Shown one piece after another: positions 50,561-61,450 of a stretch of DNA of 64,000 bases (positions are counted from its first letter, which is position 1; each line of letters starts with the position of its first letter). The notes under the pieces were generated by a model, which did not search any database, was not told the origin of the DNA, and was given only the letters and a program-made list of their open reading frames with translations. The DNA lies in NCBI GenBank assembly GCA_023079485.1, contig CM041083.1:107193054-107257053 (forward strand), in the 5' to 3' direction. Both the position numbers and the translations under genes were made by a program. The DNA comes from Archilochus colubris (taxonomy: Eukaryota; Chordata; Aves; Apodiformes; Trochilidae).

Positions 50561-51325
50561 GGAAAGCATCTTTCCAACTGCTTATACTCTTTCTTGGGGA
50601 AAAAGGGGGAAACCAGGTGCTGAAACAAACATTATACAAGAGAAGAAGTCGGGCCAATCCACACAGGCTATGGTATTCACCTGGGAGTAAAAAATTTTAA
50701 AAAAAAGTAAAAAATTTAACTACCTTACCAATGTACATAAATGCCTTCTAGAAAGGGCAGAAATAACAAAGTGGTTTTGTATACAAAACATGTTTAGTTA
50801 CAGAGAGCCTGTGTGCCACAGTCGTATAATCCATGGGAGTGTCAAAATGGGATGGAAAAACTGAAACTCTTCTGTATCTCTAGCTAAGACTTCCCATGTC
50901 TGATCTTTAGCAGAACACCATCGATGATCTCACAAGAATCTGGAAGAATCTTCAGCACAGAAGAAATCTGAGCAGTAAAAAGATATTTCCAAGGGCCATG
51001 AATATTGGTGGCCTCTGAGGGTCTTCTGGCTAAGGTCAGATACAACACATAAAATTTTGCCAACCACCCAGACTGGTAGAGGAAGGCACATGCTTTCCTT
51101 CTTCAGAGTACACTCCAGGGTCAGGAAAAATCTTCAGGGTTTTCTGCTTTGCTCTGCACATCCAGGAGTGTGCAAACTGTACAGGGCATAAAACACCTAC
51201 CTATAGATTATATAGCTAAACATAATTAGGCCGTTGTTGTAGCAACACTTGGCACTTCATACTACTAATTTCCAAAGAATCTAGGCAAATTTTTACCTAA
51301 TCTACAAATTATAAGGAATGTCAAA
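50561..51325. other. Unique intronic sequence
   Basis: Nothing was recognised; an A-rich patch lies at 50690-50720. Confidence 0.45.
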
Positions 51326-51328
51326 GCT

Positions 51329-51505
51329 GTGATCCAGTGGGCAGAGGTTTGGGGTGCTGGCTTTTGAAAGACCTGGAGTGTCTCCCAGATTTGCCACAAG
51401 TTTGCCAACAAAACACATCAGTTCTCAGGCCTTGGCTTCCCCGGTCCTAAAGTAAAACAAATTGTATGTGCTTTGTGAAATACTCTGAGCTCTGTTATTG
51501 TTCAT
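51329..51505 (+). mobile_element. Ancient amniote CORE-SINE (MIR-like), plus orientation
   Basis: Ordered blocks of the MIR/CORE-SINE consensus are visible: 'gatccagtgggcagagg' (tRNA-derived part), 'ggggtgctgg', 'gacctggagtgtctcccag', 'ttgccac', 'catcagttctcaggcc', 'ttccccggtcctaaa', and the 3' part 'ctttgtgaaatactctgagctc'. It is diverged, as expected for an old element shared among amniotes. Confidence 0.65.
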
Positions 51506-54500
51506 TACAATTCTTGTTGAAATATGACACAGTTCACACTACTTGCAACAAAGCAGTAAGGAAACAAATTCAATACAACATTTCATCACATGGTAGACCT
51601 CAAAAGCACCAATTTCCATGGATTTGCCTTCTAATTATTTGATCCAAGAATGTAAGGTACATCAGCTTTTCTTCCAAGTAGTGTCTTGCAGAATTATGCT
51701 AAACTCAATTTCTATAATCCAGCTTCCCCTAAAGATAGCACAATTAAAAGTAGTTGCTAATTGTTTAATTGTTCTGCTGCATTGCAATATATAGTAGTAG
51801 TGTTACTATAGCTGGCAAAGCTATAGAGAGGCAAGGGTCATGAAGAGAAGTATCATAATTTGATTTACCTGTTTAGAGACACAGCTGTAAGACCAGATGT
51901 GTGGACTGCTCTTGTTGTTTGCTGTTAGAATGCAGAGAGTTAGAAACCTACTGACTTCTGGGCATGCTTTCATGGTCCACAAAGGCCAAAGTTCTTAGGT
52001 AGAAGATGCTTAGCATTAAGGAAATAAGCAACTAAAGTAATACTTCGGATATGTTAGGCTGACACACAGACTGTCATTAACTGCAGAAACAGCAGTGGCA
52101 GATTAGGCAAGCCTAATTACTCACCTGGGGGGCTGGCTTGCATGCTGAGGACATAAATGACACCTCTCTCCCTGGGAGGGAAAGGGGAGGTGATCTTTAG
52201 TAGAAGTGAGTGGCAGTGAGGGGCATAAAAACATCTGGGCAGGATTCTACTCCATCACTTATCCCAGGTGAAGGGGAGAATACACTCATATTTTCAAACA
52301 TTTCTCCTTTTTTTTATAGCTACATAATGTTCTTTTAAAACAGATTTTTTTTTCCAAACCCTTTGATCCACAGCATACAGTAGTGTTTTTTTCTGCTTAT
52401 TTAGTTCAAAACATTTAGAACTTAAAAGCCTGTATTACTTACAGTGTAGTGAGTGGCTTTTCCTACATCTTTAAGAAAATAAAATAAAATGTTGGACTTC
52501 CATTGGGTTTAGTTTGTTGGTTTGTTTGTTGGGCTTTTTTTTCTCTCTCTGTAGGAAAACATGCAAAATCACAGTTATTTTAAGGTCTCAGTGGTATACC
52601 ACTGAATTCAGTGAGAGCTCTGCTCCTTCTCCATCTGAGAGCCAAAGCAAAGCCTCAGCATCTGTGATAAGGCATCTAGCAGAGGTTTTTCTTGGACACC
52701 TTGGCTGTGGGAAGCTCTTCTGCTCCTTCATGTGTAGGTAGAACAATGAGTTTTGCACATTTGCTCACTCAAAACAAGTGAGTTTTCTCACTCATATTTC
52801 TGGAAGCACTGCTGCACTCTGACTGGCACTTCCACCTACTCAGCATTGCACCATTGCTCCATGCCATTTAGCAATATGGAAGGAAGGACGGCTGGTCTTG
52901 AACCCCAGCCAGAATCCATGTGCTGTAAACATAATTTTCCTAGAAACAGGCCAAGGTTGCATGTGCAGATCTGATGGCAGAATGTGGGAACAACTTCAGT
53001 GCTAACAGAATGTGTAATGCTTCTCTTTTAAACTTGTGGTGATGCGGCCTGAAAGGCTGAAGGAAAAAAAAACCCAAACTAGTAAGTGTAACTATAAAGA
53101 GCCTGATGGACCCAAGAAAACAAAAGAAGCTCCCAACTGAGTCTTTGAGGCCTTTTCTAACTGGTTGCCCATACTGCTGGGCCATATAAATGATTCACAT
53201 TTCTCTGTGTTTGTGCCTCCCTAATTTAATGTCTTGGTACAGGTGAAGCTGTAGAGATAAAACACAAGGAACCTTCTGCACTGTCACAGGATTGGGGGGA
53301 GGAGAGGAGGGAGAGAGAAGAAAAGATACTTAATAGCCCTCACGGATATTCACTGCTTTTTCATCTGAAATGAAAAAGATGTCTATTTGGAATAAAGTAA
53401 CAGTTTTAATTTCAAAATTTTATTTTGGTTAGTGAAAGCAAATTCATCATTTGAAAGTTAATCCTTTTCTAGATAATACTGTAACACCTTCAGCAGATAA
53501 AGAGGGAAGGGTAATAACATTCCCACAGCAAAGCTTTCCCAAAATTGTAAAATCATTACTGCGAACTAAAATCTAAAGTCAACCAAAAACTAGGACGTAC
53601 TGGGCTTGCGTGTTACAGATCCAAAGCTGTGGAGTAAAACTAATCAGTTCTTGGAGAGGATTTTTTTTTCTTTTACTGCAGTACAATCTATAGTCTAGTT
53701 GGTCAAATCAAGCCTTTCTGAGAAAAGAGGATTAGAGGAAGTTGTTTTAAATGTTGGGGTGGGGGGGAGCAGGATTTAAGCTTTATTACAGACAAGGATA
53801 TACAAAACAGACTGTAATGAAAAAACAATATTGAGACTGTGCTTGCAGTCTGAATGGAAAATGTTAAAGTCAGGGCCACATGGAGGAGCTTATAGTTACA
53901 GTAAGGGGCAAATGTCCTCTGAATAGGTGAAATTAGACATTATGGGAAAGTTGCAGGAATCAAAAAAAAACCAAAACTCTTACATCTGAACAGTACAAAT
54001 CAGCTATTAAGCAGGAAAGGGAATTCAAATAAAATTTATTTTATTTATAAGGATTATTCCTCGTACAATAATCACAGTACTGCCCATGAATTGTTAATTG
54101 AAAAAATGCTGGGTTAAGTATCGACCATTTTGAATTACAAATACTTGATGAAAAATTCTTATCCTTTGGCAAAATTTCCGCAATGCTCTTATGCTTAAGA
54201 TTTCATTCTGTATTTTACCAAAACCTTAACTCTCTGAACTGTTGCACATGTGTTACATAAATGTGTTCGAAGCCTTGCTATACCACAGCATGATGTCCTA
54301 TTTATCTACCCACCTGGAGCTCACTGCAGCACTATGGATCTGTTTTGCATAGGGGCACATTAGGATACATCTTGCATAAGTTAAGAGAAAATAATAAAAA
54401 GCTACAGCACAGATATCAATGCCCTGAATTGCCTCCCATTTCATTTTCCTATAACCCATCTTTTCACCGAGGTAGCTACGTGAATTTTGTCATAGTTAAA

Positions 54501-57500
54501 TGCATAGTTAAATCTCCCAAAATGTGACATGCAGGACTAACATGCATTCATGATGTACTTTTAAAATGTTTTTCTCTTCCTCACTATTGTCTGAACCATT
54601 CTAGCTCTGGTCCAAGCTAGGCAAATTCAGCTTTGCTTCCTGCAGGTTTAATTTTTCTGGTCTCAGGACCTTTTCTTTGCTGTTCTCCACCAACCACCCT
54701 TTGACAAGGCATCATGGACAGAAGCAACTCAAGCTCAGTGGTTTTAATACAGTCTTGAGCAGTTGGCTGCCTCCTCCATCACCATCAGTATCACGGACTA
54801 TTTGGAAACAATCATGCCCCTTTACAGTTCATCTGTTTCATGATAAAGCAGATATTTAGGAGGTTGGTATATTCTGACAACAGAAATACAAAATGCCACT
54901 TTTCTGGAAAATGAATCACAAAAGTTTCCCCATTCTCAACATATAAACTGTGTCCAGGAAGCTCTTCAGGCAATTTAAACCTGCATAGCTCCCTAGAGTT
55001 CAATACAAAGAATTCAATTTACATCTGGTGAGCACTGGATTCACTACTTTTTAACACTCCCCAGTGAAGCAACCCACCATGGCAAATGTCTTCCATGGTA
55101 TAAAAGCCTGGAAATACAATGGTATGGAACCCAAAGTAATCCATCCCTGTACCATCAAGCCTGAATGGCAGAATGCAAAGGAATCAACAAAGAGGTTTTT
55201 ATTTTAATTACTTAAGGTGAAACCATGCAAAACATTAGGCAGCCAAGCATTATCCCTGTATATACTGAGGCTGCTCATCTGTCTTTTATCAGGTGTTTTT
55301 AACTTGAATAAGCATTTAAAGCATGCAAGCCAAATGTTGTGCTGTCTCACACTTGTGCAACACTGACAAACTCAGTGAAGAGGGAGATGAATAAAAATTG
55401 ATGTCTGGACATTTTGGTAGCAATCCTTTGGAAATATTTGTAGTGAAACAGTTCCCTGATAAGTGTAGAATGAGGAAATTTGAGCAAATTGTATTATAGT
55501 GAAATGATAAACCACTGAGTATTCTGGATCTGGTGAAAAAAAAATGTAGCAATGCCTAATCATGTAATGATAGAAAATGTAGTCTTACTTCCTAGAACAT
55601 TATGGAACAGAATAGTGTGTAGACACCTAGTAAGAAATACTTCCAAAAAATACCATTTTAAGTTAGATTCAAATATGATAGAGACTTTGCAAGCAAAGTT
55701 TTTCCCATTTTACACTGATGAAGTTCAAATGCATATTAATATCATGCTCTTCACAAATAAAATCTTGAAAGAGGCTGACAAAAGTAGCAGATTTGCAGTG
55801 AAATTAATTAGGCTTTTGTCCTTGTTTGTCTCACAGTGTGGGAATGGTAATATCACACAGGAAAAAACCTCACAACCCTAGCTCTACTTGGAGAAATATA
55901 GACACTCCTTATGAAATTCGTACTGAAAATTTCAACCTATTAGAAAATAATATTTTGTAGGACAGGTTGACTTACGTGCCTCTGTTTTAAATCCATATTT
56001 CTCCACTGGAGAGAAACACTGTGAAGCTAATCCTGCATCTTTGAAAACACAGTTTACTAAACCATTGGGAATTTTGCTCAAGTGAGAAACAAATGAGTGC
56101 AGAGTATGAAACTGTACTGAAATATTCCGTTTAACTACAGAAATACACAAATTACTGAAAATTACTTCTGGTACTAACTAAAAGGTATCAGTTTCATTAC
56201 CTAAATCAATTTCTATGAAACCTAAAACTTACTCATTTGCTCATTTTCAGGAGCTGTTAATTTCAGATATTAATTCCAAGATTCATTTAAGTATTACTTC
56301 CTACAAGTATTTGTTGAAAACTACCACATTGTCTTTTTAATTAACTCCAGTAATATGTTAATAACTTGCATAGTCTCTCAACTATTGATTAGTACTAATC
56401 CAGAGTGTAGCTTAACTTTATGTTTCCATGTAATATTGCTAAACGTATTCTTATAACCTGGTTAAAAGTTGTAATGGCTTTAAGGATACAGTAAGAAATT
56501 AGAAAGCTCTACATTTGGGACTAACAAAATTTGTTGCTGCTGAGCTTCCTGGAGGCCATTTCTGCAACCTAGTGCCTGCTTGTCCCAATTTTATTTGTCC
56601 TTCTGTTACTTGAGTTCACTGATTTTATACAAGTGGTACAAGTAGGATAGATAAGAAGGTTAGGCTGAGTTGGTATAAAAATTAGAAATTCCTTGGTAGT
56701 AAATCAAAACATACTAGGGTCATGAACTTTAATATACATTTATATAATATAGTCTAGTGGGCAATGTACAAAGATATTTCCTTGGACAGCTCTATTAGTT
56801 CATATATCAAGGGAAAAGCTTTACAATGTGAACATTACAGAAATGCTCAGTAACACACTAAAACTCAATTATTATATTAGCTGAGACTGAAAACTCTATC
56901 TTATCTCAAAATTCATTATTCTTATATTAATGAGTTAGTTTTACTGGGCATATTACTCATTTTCTTGTTTAGAGGACTAGAAAAGTAAACATTATCTAGA
57001 TGCTGAGAAATACCTGGCACTTCTCTTGCTCACATATCCTTTCTCAACTAACTAAATACCAGCAAGAGAATCCAAGCATTTGTAATTAAGGAAAAAAATA
57101 AAAATAAAAAAATAAAGAAATAAAAATCCAGAATCTCGCTAACAGTGGAAAATGCAATTAAACTACTGATGTATTAATTCAGGTGCAAACAGCTGCACCA
57201 CTGTAGAGCAGTGATTTTCTTTCTTTAATTAACTAAAACATGAAGAAGAAAAATCTGATGCTTTAATAGCATTTTCTTCACTATAAGAAATGCTTTGGCA
57301 TGATTTCATTATGTTACCACAAAGAGTATTGGAGGTGCTATTGCCATTAATTCTGTTTGTCACCTCGAAGAAGTGACAGATTCCACTGAGAAGCTTGCTG
57401 CTGTTAACGGATGTGAAGGATTAATATTTTAGAACAGTTTTATTAATTTATAGGCAGGATAACCATAGTAATAAGAATACACTTAATATTTTATGCATTC

Positions 57501-59080
57501 ACAACCATGTAAGATAAGGAGATAAGGAGAATTTGCTCTTCAGCAGCATCTCTTTGGATGTCTGTTTGGTTGCTGTATTTGAAAGCTGAGCAGTTTTGTC
57601 ACACTTATAATTGTGTGCTTTGTGGTGAAAGTAACAGAGCCTAACCAGTGCTAGGATCACTGCATGCTCTGAAGGAGTGAATCCACAGCAGAGATGCACA
57701 GATCTTGCAGCAAAGAGTCTACAAACGACTCAGAGCAATTTTAGGGAAAAGCCAACACGGGCAGTTGCTGGGGAGCCTTGCTAGGTCAAAGAGAAGCAGC
57801 AAAGCAAGTTATGCAGTGGGGAAGTTGGCAAAGGGGGGAGTGCACACCCTAAATCTCTGCTTGGGTCGCTGCGATGCTGATGTCTGCTATGTACCCCAGG
57901 TTTCATTCTGCACAGAGCTAAGTGTTTACAGAGAAACTTATTTGCTTGAAACTAGTCTAAACTCTGGCATGCTACTTTTAACTTCAGAGGCTATTCTCCT
58001 TAAAGCTAAGCAAGTTAAGGCTGCCTAGCAGCACTGACTGATGATGCTTGTGAATTTCCAAAGCATTCTGTTGTATTATGTGGCTAAGTTATATGAACAG
58101 GCTTTACTTGCTTCCACGAGTTTCTTTGGTCCTGAATTCACCCATCATTGAGAGCACAAAGCCAAGTGTTTCATGAGCTCTATGTATAAGCATGGACATT
58201 CCCCACCGCTCCAAATGGGGCACGGTTACATCGTAGTGGTGAGCAGAGAAACAGCAAACTTTACCTGCATCCCATGAGAAAAAAAGCAAGCATACACTGA
58301 ATATGGAAAGTTATTACTGTACTGCAAGATTTTCACTTACAAGGTGCTGAGTGCCTATGGCTTTTCTCACACACACACTACACCTTGCCTTTGCTCAGCA
58401 CTTGGACGGACTTAATTTATTTAAGTTTTTCAGACATCGGATCTCTTTCTCTCTAAGCATATGAGAAGCCTTCCACTCGATATTTAAAGGAACACTCGTG
58501 TGAGGAAAGCTGAGTAGGGTTAACACTTGTCAGGTTAAAAGGCATCAATCTTTTACTTCTCACAGGAACACGCTTTTAGGAAAGCATCTCCTTGGGTAGG
58601 ATAAACATTTTTTTTTTTTAATTGTTGTGTGGGAGGGGGGGGTTGTTTGTTTTTCTCTTCATGTTCAACGTTTTTTAAGCAAAAGATAGGCTTGATCCGA
58701 AAGTGGAAAGATCCGAAGCAAAAGTGTGGCTGATTCTGCCTACATCTTTTCCACAGTTTTTCCTAACCCCTAACTCTTTTGATACTTTGTATTCACTGTC
58801 TCACTTGACTGACATAAGAAACCCACTGTAGGGAGAGAGGCTTCCTGTGAACTGAGCCCCGTTTCCATGGTGCAGAGTTTTCTGCTTAAAAATAAATTCC
58901 TGTTTTCTGGGGCTACACTTATGGTCAGGACTCCGGAGCCCCCCCCCACCCCAAGGGGTTAGAGGCAGAAAACAAAAGAGGGCAAACACGTCCCATATCA
59001 TAAAAGGCTGCCATCGCATGCTACAGCTGGTTTGTTCTCCCATCCCACTCAGGACTCCTCATCACTTTTCGGCATACATT
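51506..59080. other. Unique AT-rich intronic sequence near the promoter
   Basis: No gene, recognised repeat or RNA gene. Open frames such as 57705-58028 and 55552-55881 show no motif. C/G homopolymer runs occur at 58633-58642 and 58939-58952, just before the CpG island. Confidence 0.45.
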
Positions 59081-59648
59081 TTAAGGTTGCGGATCCTTCT
59101 CTGCCTTCCCCTCTGCGCGGCGGGGAGAGCAGTGTTCGACCGGGTTCTCCCCACACCCGCCGCCGCTATGGGTGACAACCTCCTCGCCGCCGCCAGCCCC
59201 GAACGGCTCCGCGGATGCTCGCCCCGGGCCTGGCCCCGTTCCCATCACCGCTCCCCTCTGCCGCGATCGTCACACCCAACTTCCCCGCGTCCCGCTGCCG
59301 CTCACCGGGGCAAACTTTCGGGAGCGGCACCCGCAGAGTCCCGCAGAGCCCGGCAGCGGAGCAAACGGGGCGGGATGCTCTCCGCTCTCCTGACAAATGC
59401 CCCGCTAAGCAAAACCACGGGCTGAGGGCATCCCAGCCGCTGCCGCCCGCAGCCTCTGCCCCAGCACAAGCGGCGGCTCTTCGCGGGCTGCGCCGAGCCC
59501 AGCGGGAGTTACGGGGCTCTCTGCCCTCGCCACAGCGCCCCGGGGCAGGAGGGAGGGGAAGAGCCCAGGAGAGAGAAGTCCCCTACATAGTCCTGGGCCC
59601 CGGCAAGGGGAGCCGGAGGAGCGGGACGCGCAGGGCCCGGGGGGCGGC

Positions 59649-59654
59649 ACTCAC
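59649..59654 (-). other. 5' splice donor of exon 1 (GTGAGT)
   Basis: On the minus strand the exon ends GGATCG and is followed by GTGAGT, a near-consensus U1 donor. The intron interrupts the glycine codon after its first base (phase 1). This agrees with the exon 1/2 boundary known for kainate receptor genes and fixes the 3' limit of the exon. Confidence 0.8.
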
Positions 59655-59793
59655 CGATCCGCAGCACTTGCTGGCCGCTCCGGGGCAGGCCGGCCCAGGC
59701 GCAGAGCATCACGAAAAGGAGCCCCCCGCCGCCACCGCCGCTGCCGCCCGGGGCCGGGCGCCGGGGCCACCGCGGGCCGAGGACGCTCGCCAT
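59655..59793 (-). CDS. GRIK1: Kainate-type glutamate receptor subunit, exon 1 (coding part), probable GRIK1
   Basis: This exon encodes the first 46 codons plus one base of an ionotropic glutamate receptor of the kainate class, a ligand-gated cation channel at synapses. The ATG at 59793-59791 has A at -3 and G at +4. Residues 1-24 are Arg/Pro-rich and then Gly-rich (G16-G24 with one Ser). Residues 25-36 (LLFVMLCAWAGL) form a hydrophobic signal-peptide core, and the exon ends S-G-Q-Q-V-L-R-I-G. From family knowledge, GRIK1-3 have VLRIG or a close variant at the start of the mature ligand-binding N-terminal domain, with the exon 1/2 junction in that Gly codon. V-L-R-I fits GRIK1 better than GRIK2 (V-L-R-F) or GRIK3 (V-I-R-I). 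The exon lies in a CpG island, as expected for a first exon. The rest of the gene lies to the left, outside the window. The leader is unusually GC- and Gly-rich. The paralogue call rests on few residues, so GRIK1 is likely but not certain. Confidence 0.76.
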
Positions 59794-59807
59794 CCTCCTT
59801 GCCCGCC

Positions 59808-59816
59808 TCAGTTCAT
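59808..59816 (-). other. Minimal upstream ORF (Met-Asn-stop) in the 5' leader
   Basis: On the minus strand an ATG at 59816-59814 is followed at once by AAC and TGA, giving a two-codon uORF whose stop ends 14 nt before the main ATG at 59793. If the transcript starts further upstream, this uORF lies in the 5' UTR and could lower or gate translation of the receptor. Its presence in the mRNA and any function are inferred. Confidence 0.55.
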
Positions 59817-60002
59817 GCCGGGCTGCGCGAGTGCGGAGCGCGGGCGGCTACCCCCGGCGGGGCCGGCTGCGCGCCGCCGCTCCGCGCCGCCCGCCCATGG
59901 CGCGGGGCTCCGCGCCCGCCGCCCGCGCTCCCGCAGCTGCCGCGCTGCGCCGCCGCCCGCGGCTCCCGCTGCCCTGGCCCCCCGCCGCCACCGCCGGGAG
60001 CG

Positions 60003-60035
60003 GAGGGAGGGGAGGGGACGGCAGGGAGGGGGCGG
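60003..60035 (+). promoter_or_regulatory. G-quadruplex-capable G-run array with GC box
   Basis: Five G runs of three to five Gs (60005-60007, 60009-60012, 60014-60017, 60024-60026, 60028-60032) are separated by loops of one to six bases, which satisfies the standard G4 pattern. The array lies about 210-240 bp upstream of the receptor start codon, on the non-template strand of the island relative to the plus strand, next to GC boxes. G4 formation and any role are inferred. Confidence 0.5.
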
Positions 60036-60223
60036 CTCCTCCGGCGGGGCGGCCCCGGGCGGGGCGGGGCGGCTCCGGTGTAGCCCAGAGCTCCGGGGGC
60101 TGGCCGGGACGGGCGGTGTGGTTGGGCGCCGGCCATATGGGGATACAGTCGCACACGCACGCGAAACTGTCCTGCTGATACCCGGCACGGCCGGACCCGC
60201 CCGGGGCAGGGACGGGGCAGAGA

Positions 60224-60735
60224 TCACAGAATCACAGAACCGCTTGCGTGGGAAGGGATCTCAAAGATCACCCAGTTCCAACTCCCCTGCATGTGCAGGG
60301 ACACCTCCCACCAGACCAGGTTGCTCCGAGCCCCATCCAATCTGGCCTTGAACACTGCCGGGGAAGCAGCAGCCACAACTGCCCTGGGCAACCTGTGCCA
60401 ACGTCTCACCACCCTCACAGGAAAGAATTTCTTCCTAATGTCTAACTCAAATCTACCTTCTTCCAATTTAAAGCCATTGGTCCTTGTCCTGTCTCTTCAA
60501 GAAAAAGTCCCTCCCTGGCTTTCCTGTAGCTGGTACACGTCAGGTACTAGAAGCCTGCTAAGGTCCACCCAGAGACTTCTCTTCTCCAGGCTGAATAGCC
60601 CCAAACTCTCTCAGCCTGTCTTCATGGGAGATGTGCTCCATCCTTCTGATCATCTTCATGGCCCTCCTCTGGACTTGTGCCAGCAACTCCATGTCTTTCT
60701 TATGTTGGGGTTCCCAAAACAGTACTCCAGAGTCC
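60224..60735 (-). mobile_element. CR1 LINE 3'-end fragment at the promoter edge, minus orientation
   Basis: It begins ATCACAGAATCACAGAACCG and the antisense 3' UTR. The minus-strand frame 60466-60224 gives the ORF2 end (G-R-F-E-L-D-I-R-K-K-F-F-P-V-R-V-V-R-R-W-H-R-L-P-R). It continues to antisense 'ttcccaaaacagtactccagagtcc'. The element lies in the same orientation as the receptor gene, about 430 bp upstream of its ATG, directly outside the CpG island. Confidence 0.92.
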
Positions 60736-61385
60736 TCCTGCCACCAGTCCCACCAGCTCACTCACACCACGTTGTGTTCCACGCTGTTCTAGATGCCACA
60801 TGCTTCTTCAACAAGGATGGAGGTCCCTCCTTGGCCTGACAGAAGTTTCCTCCCTGACCTGTGCCTGTCAGCTCCACAGGTCCTGCTTTTTTTTTTTACC
60901 TCCTGGTAGTATTGGGGTTTGAAATGTGGACAAGAGGTGAAGCTGGGCCCTGTGTTTGCACAGCTCTCTCCTGGGGGCCAGACAAGGGAAAAGGCAACAG
61001 TGCACAATATCTGGAGGCTGAGGACCAGGGGTTGTAGGGATAAGGTGAAGAGAAAACAGCACTTTCTATGGGGCGTTTGCCATCCTGGACCGCTGCAACC
61101 AAGTGAAGGTCAGAAGACAAGTCCCCAGAGTACATCTCCCCAGGCACATCAGGAGCTTCAGCAAGGGGACTGCAAGGCTGCTCACCTGTGATCAAAGTTA
61201 AAGTGATGAAACCTTAAGGCAAGTTTTGAACACCTGGACACAGGGACCATACCAGTCCCTGTCCTTGTCTTGGCCAGTGGATGGCTTTCCTCCATGACCT
61301 GATGTTCTCAAATTATTTTTAAAATCTCATTTTTATGGTTCCCTGAAACTCAAAGTGCTTCACTTATATGTGTTCTGGGCTAATC

Positions 61386-61450
61386 TGAAAACAAAAAACA
61401 AAAAACAAAAAACAAAACAAACAAAAAAACCCAAAAACAAAACAAAAAAA
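61386..61450. repeat. A-rich (AAAAAC)n simple repeat
   Basis: Imperfect AAAAAC/AAAC units over about 65 bp on the plus strand. Confidence 0.9.

Larger units (their letters stand above)
1..59654 (-). other. GRIK1: Intron 1 (partial) of the GRIK1-like gene
   Basis: Everything to the left of the exon 1 donor lies downstream in the direction of transcription. No acceptor followed by the conserved exon 2 coding sequence (the start of the ligand-binding N-terminal domain after V-L-R-I-G) appears in any minus-strand frame. Intron 1 is therefore at least 59.6 kb long here. Very long 5' introns are typical of this gene family. The interval contains retroelements, microsatellites and unrecognised unique DNA, itemised separately. 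Confidence 0.65.
59080..60200. promoter_or_regulatory. CpG island and promoter region of the GRIK1-like gene
   Basis: Composition changes abruptly from AT-rich intronic DNA to very GC-rich, CpG-dense sequence over about 1.1 kb, then falls again at a CR1 insertion. The island contains exon 1 and its upstream flank. Upstream of the ATG, clustered GC boxes of the GGGGCGG type occur at 60027-60035, 60043-60053 and 60057-60073. No convincing TATA box was seen in the expected interval, which fits a dispersed CpG-island promoter. The transcription start is not determinable from sequence; it probably lies between about 59830 and 60150. Part of the island (59080-59650) lies inside intron 1. Confidence 0.75.

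Noticed and set aside
57705..58028. 107-codon plus-strand open frame near the promoter
   Set aside because: Its length is within chance expectation for 64 kb, and it shows no motif, Kozak context or exon structure.
1..59654. Possible exon 2 of the receptor
   Set aside because: I looked for the conserved start of the ligand-binding N-terminal domain in minus-strand frames and did not find it, so the next exon is presumed outside the window.
59808..60227. Minus-strand frames of 94-139 codons upstream of the receptor ATG
   Set aside because: They are GC-island shadows with no domain. The 139-codon frame ends in the two-codon uORF and has no supported start.
59215..60351. 378-codon plus-strand open frame across the CpG island
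   Set aside because: GC-rich DNA has few stop codons. The translation is Arg/Pro/Ala/Gly low-complexity and it runs antisense over the splice-donor-bearing receptor exon and into the CR1.
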